NCBI GenBank assembly: GCA_903915535.1
Contig: CAIWTJ010000061.1
Location: forward strand, 1-56,397
DNA: 56,397 nucleotides
Origin: Enhydrobacter aerosaccus
GTDB lineage: Bacteria; Pseudomonadota; Alphaproteobacteria; Reyranellales; Reyranellaceae
Direction: 5' to 3'
Of the stretch, positions 39,149 to 46,841 are shown in pieces. The notes under the pieces are model-generated. The model saw nothing but the letters and a program-made list of their open reading frames with translations, ran no database searches and was not told the DNA's origin. Numbering within the stretch: position 1 is the stretch's first letter; every line of letters starts with the position of its first letter. The translations under genes and the position numbers were made by a program.

Positions 39149-40653
39149 CCGATACGATTGCCTTCGATGACGGCGGCTTCAGCCTGCGCGCGCCGCGCTG
39201 GCCCGAGCTCGACGCCGGCCTGCTGGAGGATGCCCGCAGCGCCGTGCCGCCCTTTCCGCTGAAGCTGCTGCCGCCGCTGTGGTCCGCGTGGATCGCCGAC
39301 ACCGCGCAGTCCGCCGGCACGTCGGCCGACTATGTGGCGCAGGGCCTGTTCGCCGCCATTGCCGCGGTGTGCGGCGCGGGCGTGCGGGTGCGGGTGACGT
39401 CCGCCTGGACGGAGTCGCTGGTGCTGTGGCTGGCGCTCGTGGGCTCGCCGTCGAGCGGCAAGTCGCCGGCGTTGGCCTCGGTGCGCGCGCAACTGGGCCA
39501 GATCGAGGATCTGCAGCGCCAGGACGACGGCGAGCGCCGCCGAAGCCATGCCGGCAAGCTCGAGCAGGCGCGGCTGGCGATGGAGCGCTGGCAGGCCGAC
39601 TGCAAGCGGGCCGACAAGGACGGCTATCCGCCGCCGCAGCAGCCGGAGGAGGCGGGCTTCGACCAGCCCTTCATGCCGAGCCAGATCGTCGTGGCCGACG
39701 CCACCATGGAGGCGCTGGCCGATGTCGTGGCGGGCAATCCGCGCGGCGTCATCCTGTGGCGCGACGAACTTACCGCGTGGCTGGCCAATCTCGGCCGCTA
39801 CGCCTCGGGCGGCAGCGACCGCGCGCACTGGCTGGAGGCGTGGGCGGCGGCGGGCATCACCGTCAACCGCCGCTCGCGGCCCGAGCCGCTGCACCTGCCG
39901 AAGTTCCCCGTCAGCATCGTGGGCTCGATCCAGCCCGATCGCCTGGCCGAAGTCTTCCAGGGCAGCGACGACGGCATGGCCGCGCGCTTCCTCTACGCCT
40001 GGCCGGAATTGCCGAAATACACCTCGCTGATGGACCGCCGCGTCGCGCGCGACGACGAGGCGCTGGCCATGCTGCAGGCGATCGCCATGGCCGCCGCCAA
40101 CCCCGAGCAGCCCCTCACGCTCAGCTTCGAGCACGACGCGCTCGAGCATTTCGACGGCTTCCTCGAACGATTGCACGAGCAGGCGGGCAGGGCCGGCGCC
40201 AACGCGTTGGAGGAGGGATGGCTGGGCAAGGGACGCGGCACGGTGGCGAGGCTCGCGGGCCTGCTGACGCTGCTGCAGTGGTCCGAGCAGGCGCCCGCCG
40301 CCCCGGCGCCGCGCAGCGTGACGCGCGAGGCGGTGACGGCCGCGATCACCCTGTGGAGCGGCTACTTCCGGCCGCACGCCATGATCGTGTTCGGCCAGGC
40401 CGGCCGCATCGACAAGGACAAGCACGCCCGCCGCGTGGCGCTGTGGCTGCGCGGCGCCGGCCAGCGCCAGGTGACGCGCGAGCAGCTGCGCCGCGAAGCG
40501 CTGGCCCAGACGATCGACGCGGCCCAAACCGACCGCGTGATCCTGCGCCTCGAAGAAGCCGGCTTCCTCCGCCCGGTCGAGCGCCTGTCCACCGGCAGGG
40601 CCGGCCGCCCGTCGAAGCGCTACGACGTCAACCCGGCGGTATTCGCGGAGTGA
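39145..40653 (+). CDS. DUF3987 P-loop protein
   Basis: A 502-residue protein of the DUF3987/YfjI type. A P-loop GSPSSGKS is at residues 100-107, then LWRDELTAWL and SIVGSIQPDRLAEVFQG, characteristic of the family. A C-terminal winged-helix-like part follows (ARRVALWLRGAG onward). Relatives sit in prophages and plasmids and are thought to be helicase- or primase-associated ATPases. Here the gene lies outside the phage island, paired only with the preceding gene and closed by a near-perfect palindrome nine bases after its stop. The function of the pair is unknown. Confidence 0.82.
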   Translation: MTDTIAFDDGGFSLRAPRWPELDAGLLEDARSAVPPFPLKLLPPLWSAWIADTAQSAGTSADYVAQGLFAAIAAVCGAGVRVRVTSAWTESLVLWLALVGSPSSGKSPALASVRAQLGQIEDLQRQDDGERRRSHAGKLEQARLAMERWQADCKRADKDGYPPPQQPEEAGFDQPFMPSQIVVADATMEALADVVAGNPRGVILWRDELTAWLANLGRYASGGSDRAHWLEAWAAAGITVNRRSRPEPLHLPKFPVSIVGSIQPDRLAEVFQGSDDGMAARFLYAWPELPKYTSLMDRRVARDDEALAMLQAIAMAAANPEQPLTLSFEHDALEHFDGFLERLHEQAGRAGANALEEGWLGKGRGTVARLAGLLTLLQWSEQAPAAPAPRSVTREAVTAAITLWSGYFRPHAMIVFGQAGRIDKDKHARRVALWLRGAGQRQVTREQLRREALAQTIDAAQTDRVILRLEEAGFLRPVERLSTGRAGRPSKRYDVNPAVFAE

Positions 40654-40661
40654 GGACGGAG

Positions 40662-40703
40662 GCTGCCGGAATTGCGGGAATCGATTTCCGCAATTTCGGC
40701 AGC
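40662..40703 (+). repeat. 42-nt palindrome, right of DUF3987 module
   Basis: A near-perfect inverted repeat centred on ATCGAT: 19 of 21 positions pair Watson-Crick, with two wobble-type positions. Left arm GCTGCCGGAATTGCGGG, right arm its complement. No T-run follows, so a simple intrinsic terminator is unlikely, although it could end or protect the transcript. Same consensus and same symmetry as the left copy. Confidence 0.85.
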
Positions 40704-40740
40704 GCTCAGGGGGCGGATCTATCCGCGCGTGTCAGGCTGT

Positions 40741-40800
40741 CTGGCTTCCCCTTGAAAGCAGACATGTAGCGAACATCACGCGATGTCCGCTAAGGGCCAG
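40741..40800 (+). repeat. dispersed-repeat fragment
   Basis: Contains AGCAGACAT (40757-40765) and GATGTCCGCT (40782-40791) separated by 16 bases. The same two ends occur, in the opposite order, at 41943-42018. It resembles pieces of a short intergenic repeat. AGCGAACAT/ATGTCCGCT also form an inverted repeat at 40768-40791, which could serve as an operator for the following operon. Confidence 0.5.
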
Positions 40801-40924
40801 GAACCGCGCATCGGGGCAATTCTGAAACGGCGAATTATTTTCGTGAAGGCGAACCTTTTTGCCTATTCCAGCCCTCTCTTCGGCGAGGACGCATGTCGCG
40901 TCGCCAGCCGGAGGAAAAGGGGCC

Positions 40925-41146
40925 ATGTTTTACGCGAAGAATGTCGGACCGAAGGAACGGATCGTGCGGACGGTCGGGGGCGCGATCATGATCCTCTGCG
41001 GCGTAGTCGGCCTGCGGCTATCGCCGCTTGGCCTGTTGCTCGGAGGTGTGGGCATTGTCACCATCGTGACGGGGCTGGTGGGCTTCTGCCCGGCCTGCGC
41101 CATGGTCGGCCGCAAGCCGGCCGGACGAGGGGAGATCCAATCGTGA
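40925..41146 (+). CDS. DUF2892-type membrane protein
   Basis: A 73-residue two-helix membrane protein of the DUF2892 (YgaP membrane-domain-like) family. VGGAIMILCGVVGLRLSP is the first hairpin, then a second helix ending GLVGFCPACAMVG, with a CPxC motif where most members have CPxY. GGAGG precedes the ATG. Its stop overlaps the start of the sigma factor gene (GTGA), so the two are translationally linked. Confidence 0.82.
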   Translation: MFYAKNVGPKERIVRTVGGAIMILCGVVGLRLSPLGLLLGGVGIVTIVTGLVGFCPACAMVGRKPAGRGEIQS

Positions 41147-41688
41147 AGGTGGCCACCGCGATGTTCGCGGCCGCGCAGGCCGGCGATCCGCAGGCGCTCG
41201 ACGCCTTGCTGCGCGTCGTCCGGCCCGACATCCGGCGGTACGCGCGATACCAGTGTCATCGCGGATCGGCCATCGAGGACGTCGTTCAGGAAGCCCTAAT
41301 CATCGTCTATCGTCATGTCGGCACTGTGCGAAGTGCAGCGGCCCTCGGGAGTTGGGCTTTCCGGATCGTGGCACGGCTGTGCCTGTTGCCCGCGCTGGCG
41401 CTAATGCGCGGCGTCGAGAGTCTGGAGGCAGTGACCGGGAGCCGCCAGTTTGCCACGGTTCCCGTCGAAGACCTGCGCATCGATCTGGTGCGTGCCCTCG
41501 AGTCGCTGCCGCCAGCCTACTGCGAGATCGTCGTGCTGCGCGACCTGGAGCAGTTGACGATCTCCGAAATCGCGACCCGTCTCGGGATTGGCCGCGAGGC
41601 CGCCAAGAGCCGCCTGCATCGCGCCCGAGCACTGGTGCGCGAATACTTGCTCGGCCCGGCATCCGCAACCGGTGAGGCCTCGCCATGA
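41143..41688 (+). CDS. ECF-type RNA polymerase sigma factor
   Basis: A 181-residue sigma-70 family factor with region 2 (EDVVQEALIIVYRHVGTVR, which binds core and the -10 element) and region 4 (QLTISEIATRLGIGREAAK, a helix-turn-helix for -35). Start is a GTG at 41143 after GAGGGGAG. No recognisable anti-sigma factor is encoded beside it; instead it lies between two small membrane proteins each with a CPxC motif, joined by GTGA and ATGA overlaps. Confidence 0.88.
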   Translation: MKVATAMFAAAQAGDPQALDALLRVVRPDIRRYARYQCHRGSAIEDVVQEALIIVYRHVGTVRSAAALGSWAFRIVARLCLLPALALMRGVESLEAVTGSRQFATVPVEDLRIDLVRALESLPPAYCEIVVLRDLEQLTISEIATRLGIGREAAKSRLHRARALVREYLLGPASATGEASP

Positions 41689-41939
41689 GTTTCCTCAGTC
41701 GAAGCGCCAACGGATTCTTCGCCAGCGAAACCCTTGCCGGCCATCTGCTGCGAGGGAGCGTGGCAGCCGCCCTGTTCGGCTGGGCAATCACGCGCCAGGA
41801 ATTGCATCCGCTCGAAGCTTTTGCCGCGGGCGCCGCCGCGTTGGTCGCGCTGCGCGGGTGTCCGGTCTGCTGGACTATCGGTCTGGTCGAAACAGTCCGC
41901 AATGCCTGCCGAAAGCGGTCTTGCCGCATGCGCTCCTAA
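41685..41939 (+). CDS. small CPxC membrane protein
   Basis: An 84-residue protein with two hydrophobic segments. The second ends in RGCPVCWTIG, which parallels FCPACAMVG of the DUF2892 protein two genes upstream, suggesting distant paralogy. The tail has two more Cys residues (ACRKRSC). Its ATG overlaps the sigma factor stop. A role in controlling the sigma factor is inferred from position only. Confidence 0.7.
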   Translation: MSFLSRSANGFFASETLAGHLLRGSVAAALFGWAITRQELHPLEAFAAGAAALVALRGCPVCWTIGLVETVRNACRKRSCRMRS

Positions 41940-41942
41940 GCG

Positions 41943-42018
41943 GATGTCCTCTTCGGGTCAATTGCGTCGTTCTGAATGGGCGTCGATGACTTCCGGTTCA
42001 CCCCGGTAAGCAGACATC
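41943..42018 (+). repeat. 76-nt intergenic repeat
   Basis: Begins GATGTCC and ends AGCAGACATC, which are near-perfect inverted ends, with CTTCGGGTCAATTGCGTCGT and CTTCCGGTTCACCCC inside. To my memory this resembles a short repeat scattered in alphaproteobacterial intergenic regions. The related fragment at 40741 lies on the other side of the sigma factor operon. Confidence 0.55.
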
Positions 42019-42109
42019 CTCGGGTCGGCGTTGGGCGTGACGAATTCTGGAAGTGAACTTAGGGGAAGTTGATCCCAGTCGGACAACGGGCAGGTTCGCA
42101 TTCACCCAA

Positions 42110-42136
42110 ACAAAAACCCCCGGTGTTGCCGGGGGT
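42110..42136 (-). terminator. intrinsic terminator of rpsU
   Basis: Read on the minus strand: a 7-bp stem CCCCCGG/CCGGGGG (42117-42135, with one extra A-T pair) followed by TTTTTGTTT. It lies about 30 bases after the rpsU stop. A clear rho-independent terminator. Confidence 0.88.
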
Positions 42137-42167
42137 CGTCGTTTCGTCCGTCGCTCGCGTCGAGAGG

Positions 42168-42371
42168 CTAGTAGCCCTCGCGCTCCATGCGCTTGCGCAT
42201 CAGCTTGCGGGTGCGGCGGATGGCTTCGGCGCGCTCGCGGGCGCGGCGCTCGGAGGGCTTCTCGTAATTGCGGCGGAGCTTCATCTCGCGGAAGATACCT
42301 TCGCGCTGCATCTTCTTCTTCAGGACGCGCAGCGCCTGATCGACATTGTTTTCGCGGACGAGAACCTGCAC
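42168..42371 (-). CDS. rpsU: 30S ribosomal protein bS21
   Basis: A 67-residue basic protein: [20 protein letters not shown] is the family N-terminus, followed by [15 protein letters not shown]. bS21 sits near the anti-Shine-Dalgarno end of 16S rRNA and aids initiation. It is monocistronic, with its own terminator, and divergent from the COQ9 gene across 134 bases. Confidence 0.96.
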   Translation of the reverse strand: MQVLVRENNVDQALRVLKKKMQREGIFREMKLRRNYEKPSERRARERAEAIRRTRKLMRKRMEREGY

Positions 42372-42505
42372 TTCGATCGCTTCCTTCCAAGCTGGAACTG
42401 CCCCGGAAAACGACCTGGGGCCTGAATTAGGAGGCGCGTAGGTATCACAGGCCTATCCCCTTGGGAAGGGGTGCCGGGGGGCGGTTCGGCGCCTATATTG
42501 CCTTT

Positions 42506-43153
42506 ATGAACCCTGAAAATCCTGCGTTTTCCGACCCTGACGCCGAAATCCGCGACCGGCTGGCCGACTCCGTGGCCGCCAATGCCGTTTTCGAGGGCTG
42601 GACGGGCACGGCCCTGGCCGCCGCCGCGCGGGGCCTTGGCCTCCCCGAAGGCGAGGCGGGCCGGCTGTTTCCGGCGGGGCCGCTGGGCGTGCTGGAGTAT
42701 CTCGCCAGCCGCTCCGACCGCCGCATGGTGGATGATCTGGAAGCCGCCGGCGTCGCGGGCATGAAGGTGCGCGAGCGCATCCGGTTTGCCGTGCGCCTGC
42801 GTCTCGAGAAGCATTCGGGCGAGAAGGACGCCGCACGCCGCGCGCTCTCGCTGCTGGCGATGCCGCTCAATGCGGGGCTCGCGCTCAAGATCCTCTACAG
42901 GACGGTCGACGCCATGTGGTACGCGGCCGGCGACCAGTCGGTCGATTTCAATTTCTATACCAAGCGCGCGACGCTGGCGGGCGTCTACTCGGCCACCGTG
43001 CTGTTCTGGCTGAACGACCGCTCCGAGGGCAGTGCGGCCACGTGGGAGTTCCTCGACCGCCGCCTCGACGACGTGATGAAGATCGAAAAGCTCAAGAGCC
43101 AGATCCGCGCCTGGCCGGGTGCAAGGACAAGGGCGGGCGCGACAAGGCGGTAG
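42506..43153 (+). CDS. COQ9-family protein
   Basis: A 215-residue protein of the COQ9 family: N-terminal TetR-like helices, then the COQ9 core with VDAMWYAAGDQSVDFNFYTKR. Mitochondrial COQ9 binds lipid and presents ubiquinone intermediates to COQ7; the bacterial protein probably has a similar role. The ATG at 42506 matches the family start better than a GTG/ATG-type start 15 codons upstream. Confidence 0.9.
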   Translation: MNPENPAFSDPDAEIRDRLADSVAANAVFEGWTGTALAAAARGLGLPEGEAGRLFPAGPLGVLEYLASRSDRRMVDDLEAAGVAGMKVRERIRFAVRLRLEKHSGEKDAARRALSLLAMPLNAGLALKILYRTVDAMWYAAGDQSVDFNFYTKRATLAGVYSATVLFWLNDRSEGSAATWEFLDRRLDDVMKIEKLKSQIRAWPGARTRAGATRR

Positions 43154-43269
43154 CCCATCCTTCGAGACGCTCGCTGCGCTCGCTCCTCAGGATGAGGGTG
43201 TGCGCGTTGGAACACACCAGACCTCACCCTGAGGAGCGCCCCGCTTGGGGCGCGTCTCGAAGGGTGGGC
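43154..43269 (+). repeat. inverted intergenic repeat (CCTTCGAGACG type)
   Basis: Outer ends CCCATCCTTCGAGACG and CGTCTCGAAGGGTGGG form a long stem; inner CTCCTCAGGATGAGGGTGTG and its counterpart CTCACCCTGAGGAG pair as well. This is the familiar palindromic repeat of alphaproteobacterial intergenic regions. It lies between the convergent COQ9 and purK genes and starts right after the COQ9 stop. Confidence 0.85.
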
Positions 43270-43274
43270 CACAG

Positions 43275-44339
43275 TCAGCCGATGAAAGTGACGTGCCCCA
43301 TCTTGCGGCCGGGGCGCGGTGTGCTCTTGCCGTAGAGATGCAAGCGCGCCGAGGGATCGGCGAGATATTTCTGCCAGTCGTTCGCCTCGTCGCCGATCAG
43401 GTTCTCCATGCGCGAGGGCGCCATCACCTCGACGCTGCCCAGCGGCAGGCCGCAGATCGCACGCACCAGCTGCTCGAACTGGCTGGTGGCGCAGGCGTCC
43501 ATCGTCCAGTGACCCGAGTTGTGCGGACGCGGCGCCATCTCGTTGGCCAGCACGCGGCCGTCGCGCGTCACGAACATCTCCAGCGCCACCAGTCCCACCA
43601 GATCGAGACTCTCGGCCAGCTTGAGGCCGTACGCCTCGGCCTTCTTCAGGATCTCGGGCGAGAGGCCGGACGGCACGTGCGTGGTGCGCAGGATGCCGTC
43701 GCGATGTTCGTTGCGGCCGATCGGGAAGCACTTCGCCTGGCCGTCGATCCCGCGCGCGACGATCGCGGAGATCTCGCACTGGAAATCGACCAGGGCTTCC
43801 AGGATGCATTCGCGCTTGCCGAACTTCTCCCACGCCGCCTTGATGCCGTCCTTGGTCGCGACACGCGCCTGGCCCTTGCCGTCGTAGCCTTCGGTGCAGG
43901 TCTTCAGGATGCCGGGCAGGGCCGTGGCCTTCTCGATGTCGTCTTCGGTGCGGATCGCCTGATAGTCGGCCGTGCCGATGCCCGCCTTGCGCAGGAAATC
44001 CTTCTCGCGGATGCGGTGCTGGGCGAAGTGGATCGGCTTGATGCCCGGCCGCACCGGCTTCCATTGCTCGCAGATCGTTACCGTGGCCTCCGGCACGTTC
44101 TCGAACTCGTAGGTGACGACGTCGACGCGCTCGCCGAACCATTCGAGCGCCAGCCTGTCGTCGTAGTCGCCCTGGACGTAGAGCGTCGCGACCTCGCCGG
44201 CGACCGAATCATCGTCGGGCGCGTAGACGATGGTCTTGTAACCCAGTCGTGCCGCGGCGAGCGCGGTCATGCGGCCCAACTGGCCGCCGCCCAGGATGCC
44301 GATGGTCGAACCCGGCGGCAGGATTTTCGGCGCGGCCAT
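43275..44339 (-). CDS. purK: N5-carboxyaminoimidazole ribonucleotide synthase
   Basis: A 354-residue ATP-grasp enzyme of purine synthesis, carboxylating AIR with bicarbonate and ATP. GILGGGQLGRMTALAAARLG at the N-terminus is diagnostic, and VLANEMAPRPHNSGHWT carries metal-binding residues. It starts two bases after purE ends, so purE-purK form an operon. Confidence 0.96.
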   Translation of the reverse strand: MAAPKILPPGSTIGILGGGQLGRMTALAAARLGYKTIVYAPDDDSVAGEVATLYVQGDYDDRLALEWFGERVDVVTYEFENVPEATVTICEQWKPVRPGIKPIHFAQHRIREKDFLRKAGIGTADYQAIRTEDDIEKATALPGILKTCTEGYDGKGQARVATKDGIKAAWEKFGKRECILEALVDFQCEISAIVARGIDGQAKCFPIGRNEHRDGILRTTHVPSGLSPEILKKAEAYGLKLAESLDLVGLVALEMFVTRDGRVLANEMAPRPHNSGHWTMDACATSQFEQLVRAICGLPLGSVEVMAPSRMENLIGDEANDWQKYLADPSARLHLYGKSTPRPGRKMGHVTFIG

Positions 44340-44341
44340 CT

Positions 44342-44881
44342 TCAGCGATGCGCGGGCGGAGCGTCGTCTTTCGGCGCCTTCGCCACGGCATCGGTCTGCT
44401 TGGCGCGCCAGCGTTCGACCGCGGCCATCGCCCGGGCATCGCCGAGGCCCACGATGCTGGCGGCCAGCAGGGCGGCATTGATCGCGCCGGCGCGGCCGAT
44501 GGCCAGCGTGCCGACGGGAATCCCGGCCGGCATCTGCACGATGGAAAGAAGACTATCCATGCCCTTCAGCGCCGCGCTCTCGACCGGCACGCCCAGCACC
44601 GGCAGCGGCGTCATCGAGGCGGTCATGCCGGGCAGGTGGGCGGCCCCGCCGGCGCCCGCGACGATCACCTTCAGGCCACGGGCTTTCGCGCCGGAGGCAT
44701 AGGCGACCAGCCGCCGGGGCGTGCGGTGGGCGGAGACGATACGGGTCTCGCAGGGAATACCGAGCGCCGCCAGCGTGTCGGCGGTGTGGTGCATGGTCGA
44801 CCAGTCGGACTGGCTGCCCATGATGATGCCGACAACGGGCTTACCCGGCGCTTTGGCGGCCTTCTTTGACGCTTTTGCCAT
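44342..44881 (-). CDS. purE: N5-CAIR mutase
   Basis: A 179-residue enzyme converting N5-CAIR to [18 protein letters not shown] and [14 protein letters not shown] hold the active-site Ser, Asp and His; [11 protein letters not shown] follows. A Lys-rich N-terminal extension and a Lys/Asp C-terminal tail are lineage features. It sits directly upstream of purK. Confidence 0.96.
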   Translation of the reverse strand: MAKASKKAAKAPGKPVVGIIMGSQSDWSTMHHTADTLAALGIPCETRIVSAHRTPRRLVAYASGAKARGLKVIVAGAGGAAHLPGMTASMTPLPVLGVPVESAALKGMDSLLSIVQMPAGIPVGTLAIGRAGAINAALLAASIVGLGDARAMAAVERWRAKQTDAVAKAPKDDAPPAHR

Positions 44882-44884
44882 CTC

Positions 44885-45112
44885 TCAGGCGATGATGTCG
44901 GGAATGAGCTGGCTTTCCAACCGGAGAATCTGGTCCTTCAGCCCGAGTTTGCGCTTCTTCAGCCGCTGCAGCTGCAGCTGGTCGAACGGCGGCTTCTCGA
45001 TCAGCCGATCGATCACGTCGTCGAGGTCGCGGTGCTCGATGCGCAGGCCTTCGAGCTTGGCCTGGATCGCGCCGGTCTCGAGGGACTCGGGGGAGGTGTC
45101 GTCGTTGCTCAT
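44885..45112 (-). CDS. YdcH/DUF465-like small coiled-coil protein
   Basis: A 75-residue helical protein. LEGLRIEHRDLDDVIDRLIE and LQRLKKRKLGLKDQILRLE fit the DUF465/YdcH pattern. It lies three bases upstream of purE on the same strand and is likely the first gene of this operon. Function unknown in the family. It is the last core-type gene before the phage-like island. Confidence 0.8.
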   Translation of the reverse strand: MSNDDTSPESLETGAIQAKLEGLRIEHRDLDDVIDRLIEKPPFDQLQLQRLKKRKLGLKDQILRLESQLIPDIIA

Positions 45113-45389
45113 CGCCGTCGCGCCGTGTACCCCTTCGGCCGTCTGAAGGGAAGCATGTCGGACTTCAAGCTTTTTCTCATAAGTTGTTGTGGTACTTGAG
45201 ATTTATTTCCAACCACTAAAAGTGTCCCCAACATTGACCCTAACACCGGACCGCTCAGGGGCCGAGCGCCACACAGGCTGAGAGTGTATCATCGCAGACG
45301 GGCGCGGCCAGGCCGACGGGCCGATCATCGCTGACCGCATGCAGCGACCGCCGCGCCGCCTCCTCTCATGCGGCAAGGATCATGCGGCC

Positions 45390-46202
45390 ATGTCACAACG
45401 AATGACATTGCAGGAGCTTGCTGGGCACGTTGCGCCCGAGCTCTGCGCTGCGGCGCACCGAGAGGCGCTTGCGGTTCAAGAAGGTGAGATCGAGCCGCCG
45501 GAGTCATGGCGAAAAGAGATAGAGTGGCTGGCCCGACGCTACGTTGTTCGCCAGGCCAGCGTGCCTCTCTGGGACTTCGATCGGAACGACAAGCCCATCG
45601 CCGTCACCTTCTTGGGGGCGCCGGATTCAGACGCGGCATTCCACAAATGGATGGACGAAGTTGCTGACTGGCGCGCTCGCGTTGCCGAGGTCCGGGCAAA
45701 ATGGCGCAAGTGTTACAAACACTATTATCGCCAAAAACCCCAAGCCGACGCTCGGCGAATAGTAACCGGACGCATAGCGACAGCGAAGATTGAGGCCGCC
45801 GAAGCGGAGGTCACCAAACTTGTACATACAGCGATGACAGCTCCCGATGCCGTCGTGCAGGCGACTGCAGCCGACGGAACACGCCGACAGTTGGCTCGGG
45901 CAGAGGTGCTCGAGGCGATTCCGGAAATCGAATCCAATTCTCTGACAATCAAGGACGTTGGCTGGCGACACGTCGAGGTGACATTGCCAGCGGCGACACC
46001 CGCAAGTGAGCCAGATTCGCAGGGGGAATTTAGATCTTGGTTTGATGCTTTGGACGCCGGCGTGACGGTCACCGAGGGCATGGCCAAGGAAGCATTCCCC
46101 GATCTTAAGGTCAGACGTAGGCGGGCCCTGTTGAAGGAAGTCGTGCCCGAAGAACGCCGTGCCGAACGAGGCACAGCGCCGTCTCGCCGACGTTCGAAAT
46201 GA
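45390..46202 (+). CDS. hypothetical island protein
   Basis: A 270-residue protein (ATG at 45390; an earlier in-frame ATG at 45339 adds 17 Arg-rich residues and is less likely). It is mainly helical: a Trp-rich region near residues 35-60, and a basic stretch with RAKWRKCYKHYYRQK near the middle. The C-terminus is very basic and ends in RRRSK. No domain recognised. Its stop lies inside the first copy of a repeated 9-bp site, so it may act with the region that follows. Confidence 0.7.
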   Translation: MSQRMTLQELAGHVAPELCAAAHREALAVQEGEIEPPESWRKEIEWLARRYVVRQASVPLWDFDRNDKPIAVTFLGAPDSDAAFHKWMDEVADWRARVAEVRAKWRKCYKHYYRQKPQADARRIVTGRIATAKIEAAEAEVTKLVHTAMTAPDAVVQATAADGTRRQLARAEVLEAIPEIESNSLTIKDVGWRHVEVTLPAATPASEPDSQGEFRSWFDALDAGVTVTEGMAKEAFPDLKVRRRRALLKEVVPEERRAERGTAPSRRRSK

Positions 46203-46299
46203 TCGACAGATGATCGACGCCCATCGCACGTAAAAATTTATTTTGCCGATGCCGTAAGGCTTCGATGATCGACAGGACCGTCGATCATATGTCGATGAT
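46199..46299 (+). repeat. cluster of ATGATCGAC sites
   Basis: ATGATCGAC occurs at 46199-46207, 46210-46218 and 46265-46273. The inverted form GTCGATCAT is at 46280-46288, and a one-mismatch inverted copy GTCGATGAT at 46291-46299. The segment between (46231-46242) is AT-rich. This is an operator or iteron-like cluster upstream of the excisionase-like gene. Confidence 0.65.
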
Positions 46300-46369
46300 G
46301 TAAAAGAAAACTGATTGAGCACAGATAGCCTCAGCAATCGGCATCAATGCCGTGCAGGAGGTCTTATCG

Positions 46370-46573
46370 ATGAGCATATCCAGCACCGGGACGAATGTTG
46401 CAGCTACCAGGGCTGCATATCCCATCCCGGAAATAGCAGAAAAACTTGGCTGCTCGGACGCGACGGTGTGGCGTCTCATCAAGAAGGGGCAACTCGAGTC
46501 GGTCAAGATTGGAGGCATGCGGCGCGTCACAGCGACTGGCTTTGAAAAGCTGCTTACAGCCAATGCTGCCTAA
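46370..46573 (+). CDS. excisionase-like HTH protein
   Basis: A 67-residue DNA-binding protein with a MerR/excisionase-type helix-turn-helix: YPIPEIAEKLGCSDATVWRL, then KKGQLESVKIGGMRRV, the wing. AGGAGG eight bases before the ATG at 46370 fixes the start. It could regulate the island or assist recombination. The cluster of 9-bp sites lies directly upstream and may be its target. Confidence 0.8.
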   Translation: MSISSTGTNVAATRAAYPIPEIAEKLGCSDATVWRLIKKGQLESVKIGGMRRVTATGFEKLLTANAA

Positions 46574-46646
46574 CGAAGAACGCGCCCGGCGAGGGGCGCG
46601 TTCAATGTGTTTCCCCGATAACCAACCCGACCAAAGGCTAATCACC

Positions 46647-46841
46647 ATGAACACAAACGTTGTACCCATCCGAGCCGGGATTGTCACGCGCCAGCCCGCT
46701 CGTGATGCCCAGGCTTTCGCCAATCCTGATCGCGGGCTCGAAGCGTTAACCTACAAGCTGGTCATGGCGCAGCATCGAGCCGGTACCCTCAACCCGGCGG
46801 TCGTCGAGTACATGCTGGCCGGAATTGGTCTCGAACCATGA
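46647..46841 (+). CDS. small phage-type protein
   Basis: A 64-residue protein from the ATG at 46647, preceded by AAAGG. The C-terminal half (ALTYKLVMAQHRAGTLNP) is helical. No family recognised. Its stop overlaps the next start (ATGA at 46838), opening the replication operon. Confidence 0.6.
   Translation: MNTNVVPIRAGIVTRQPARDAQAFANPDRGLEALTYKLVMAQHRAGTLNPAVVEYMLAGIGLEP

Noticed and set aside
42261..42272. A further AATTGCGG match to the palindrome arm
   Set aside because: It is eight bases within the rpsU coding sequence with no flanking similarity; expected by chance.
45113..45389. A left attachment site for the phage-like island matching the tRNA-Pro fragment
   Set aside because: I found no copy of the tRNA-Pro 3' sequence here, so the two ends do not pair.
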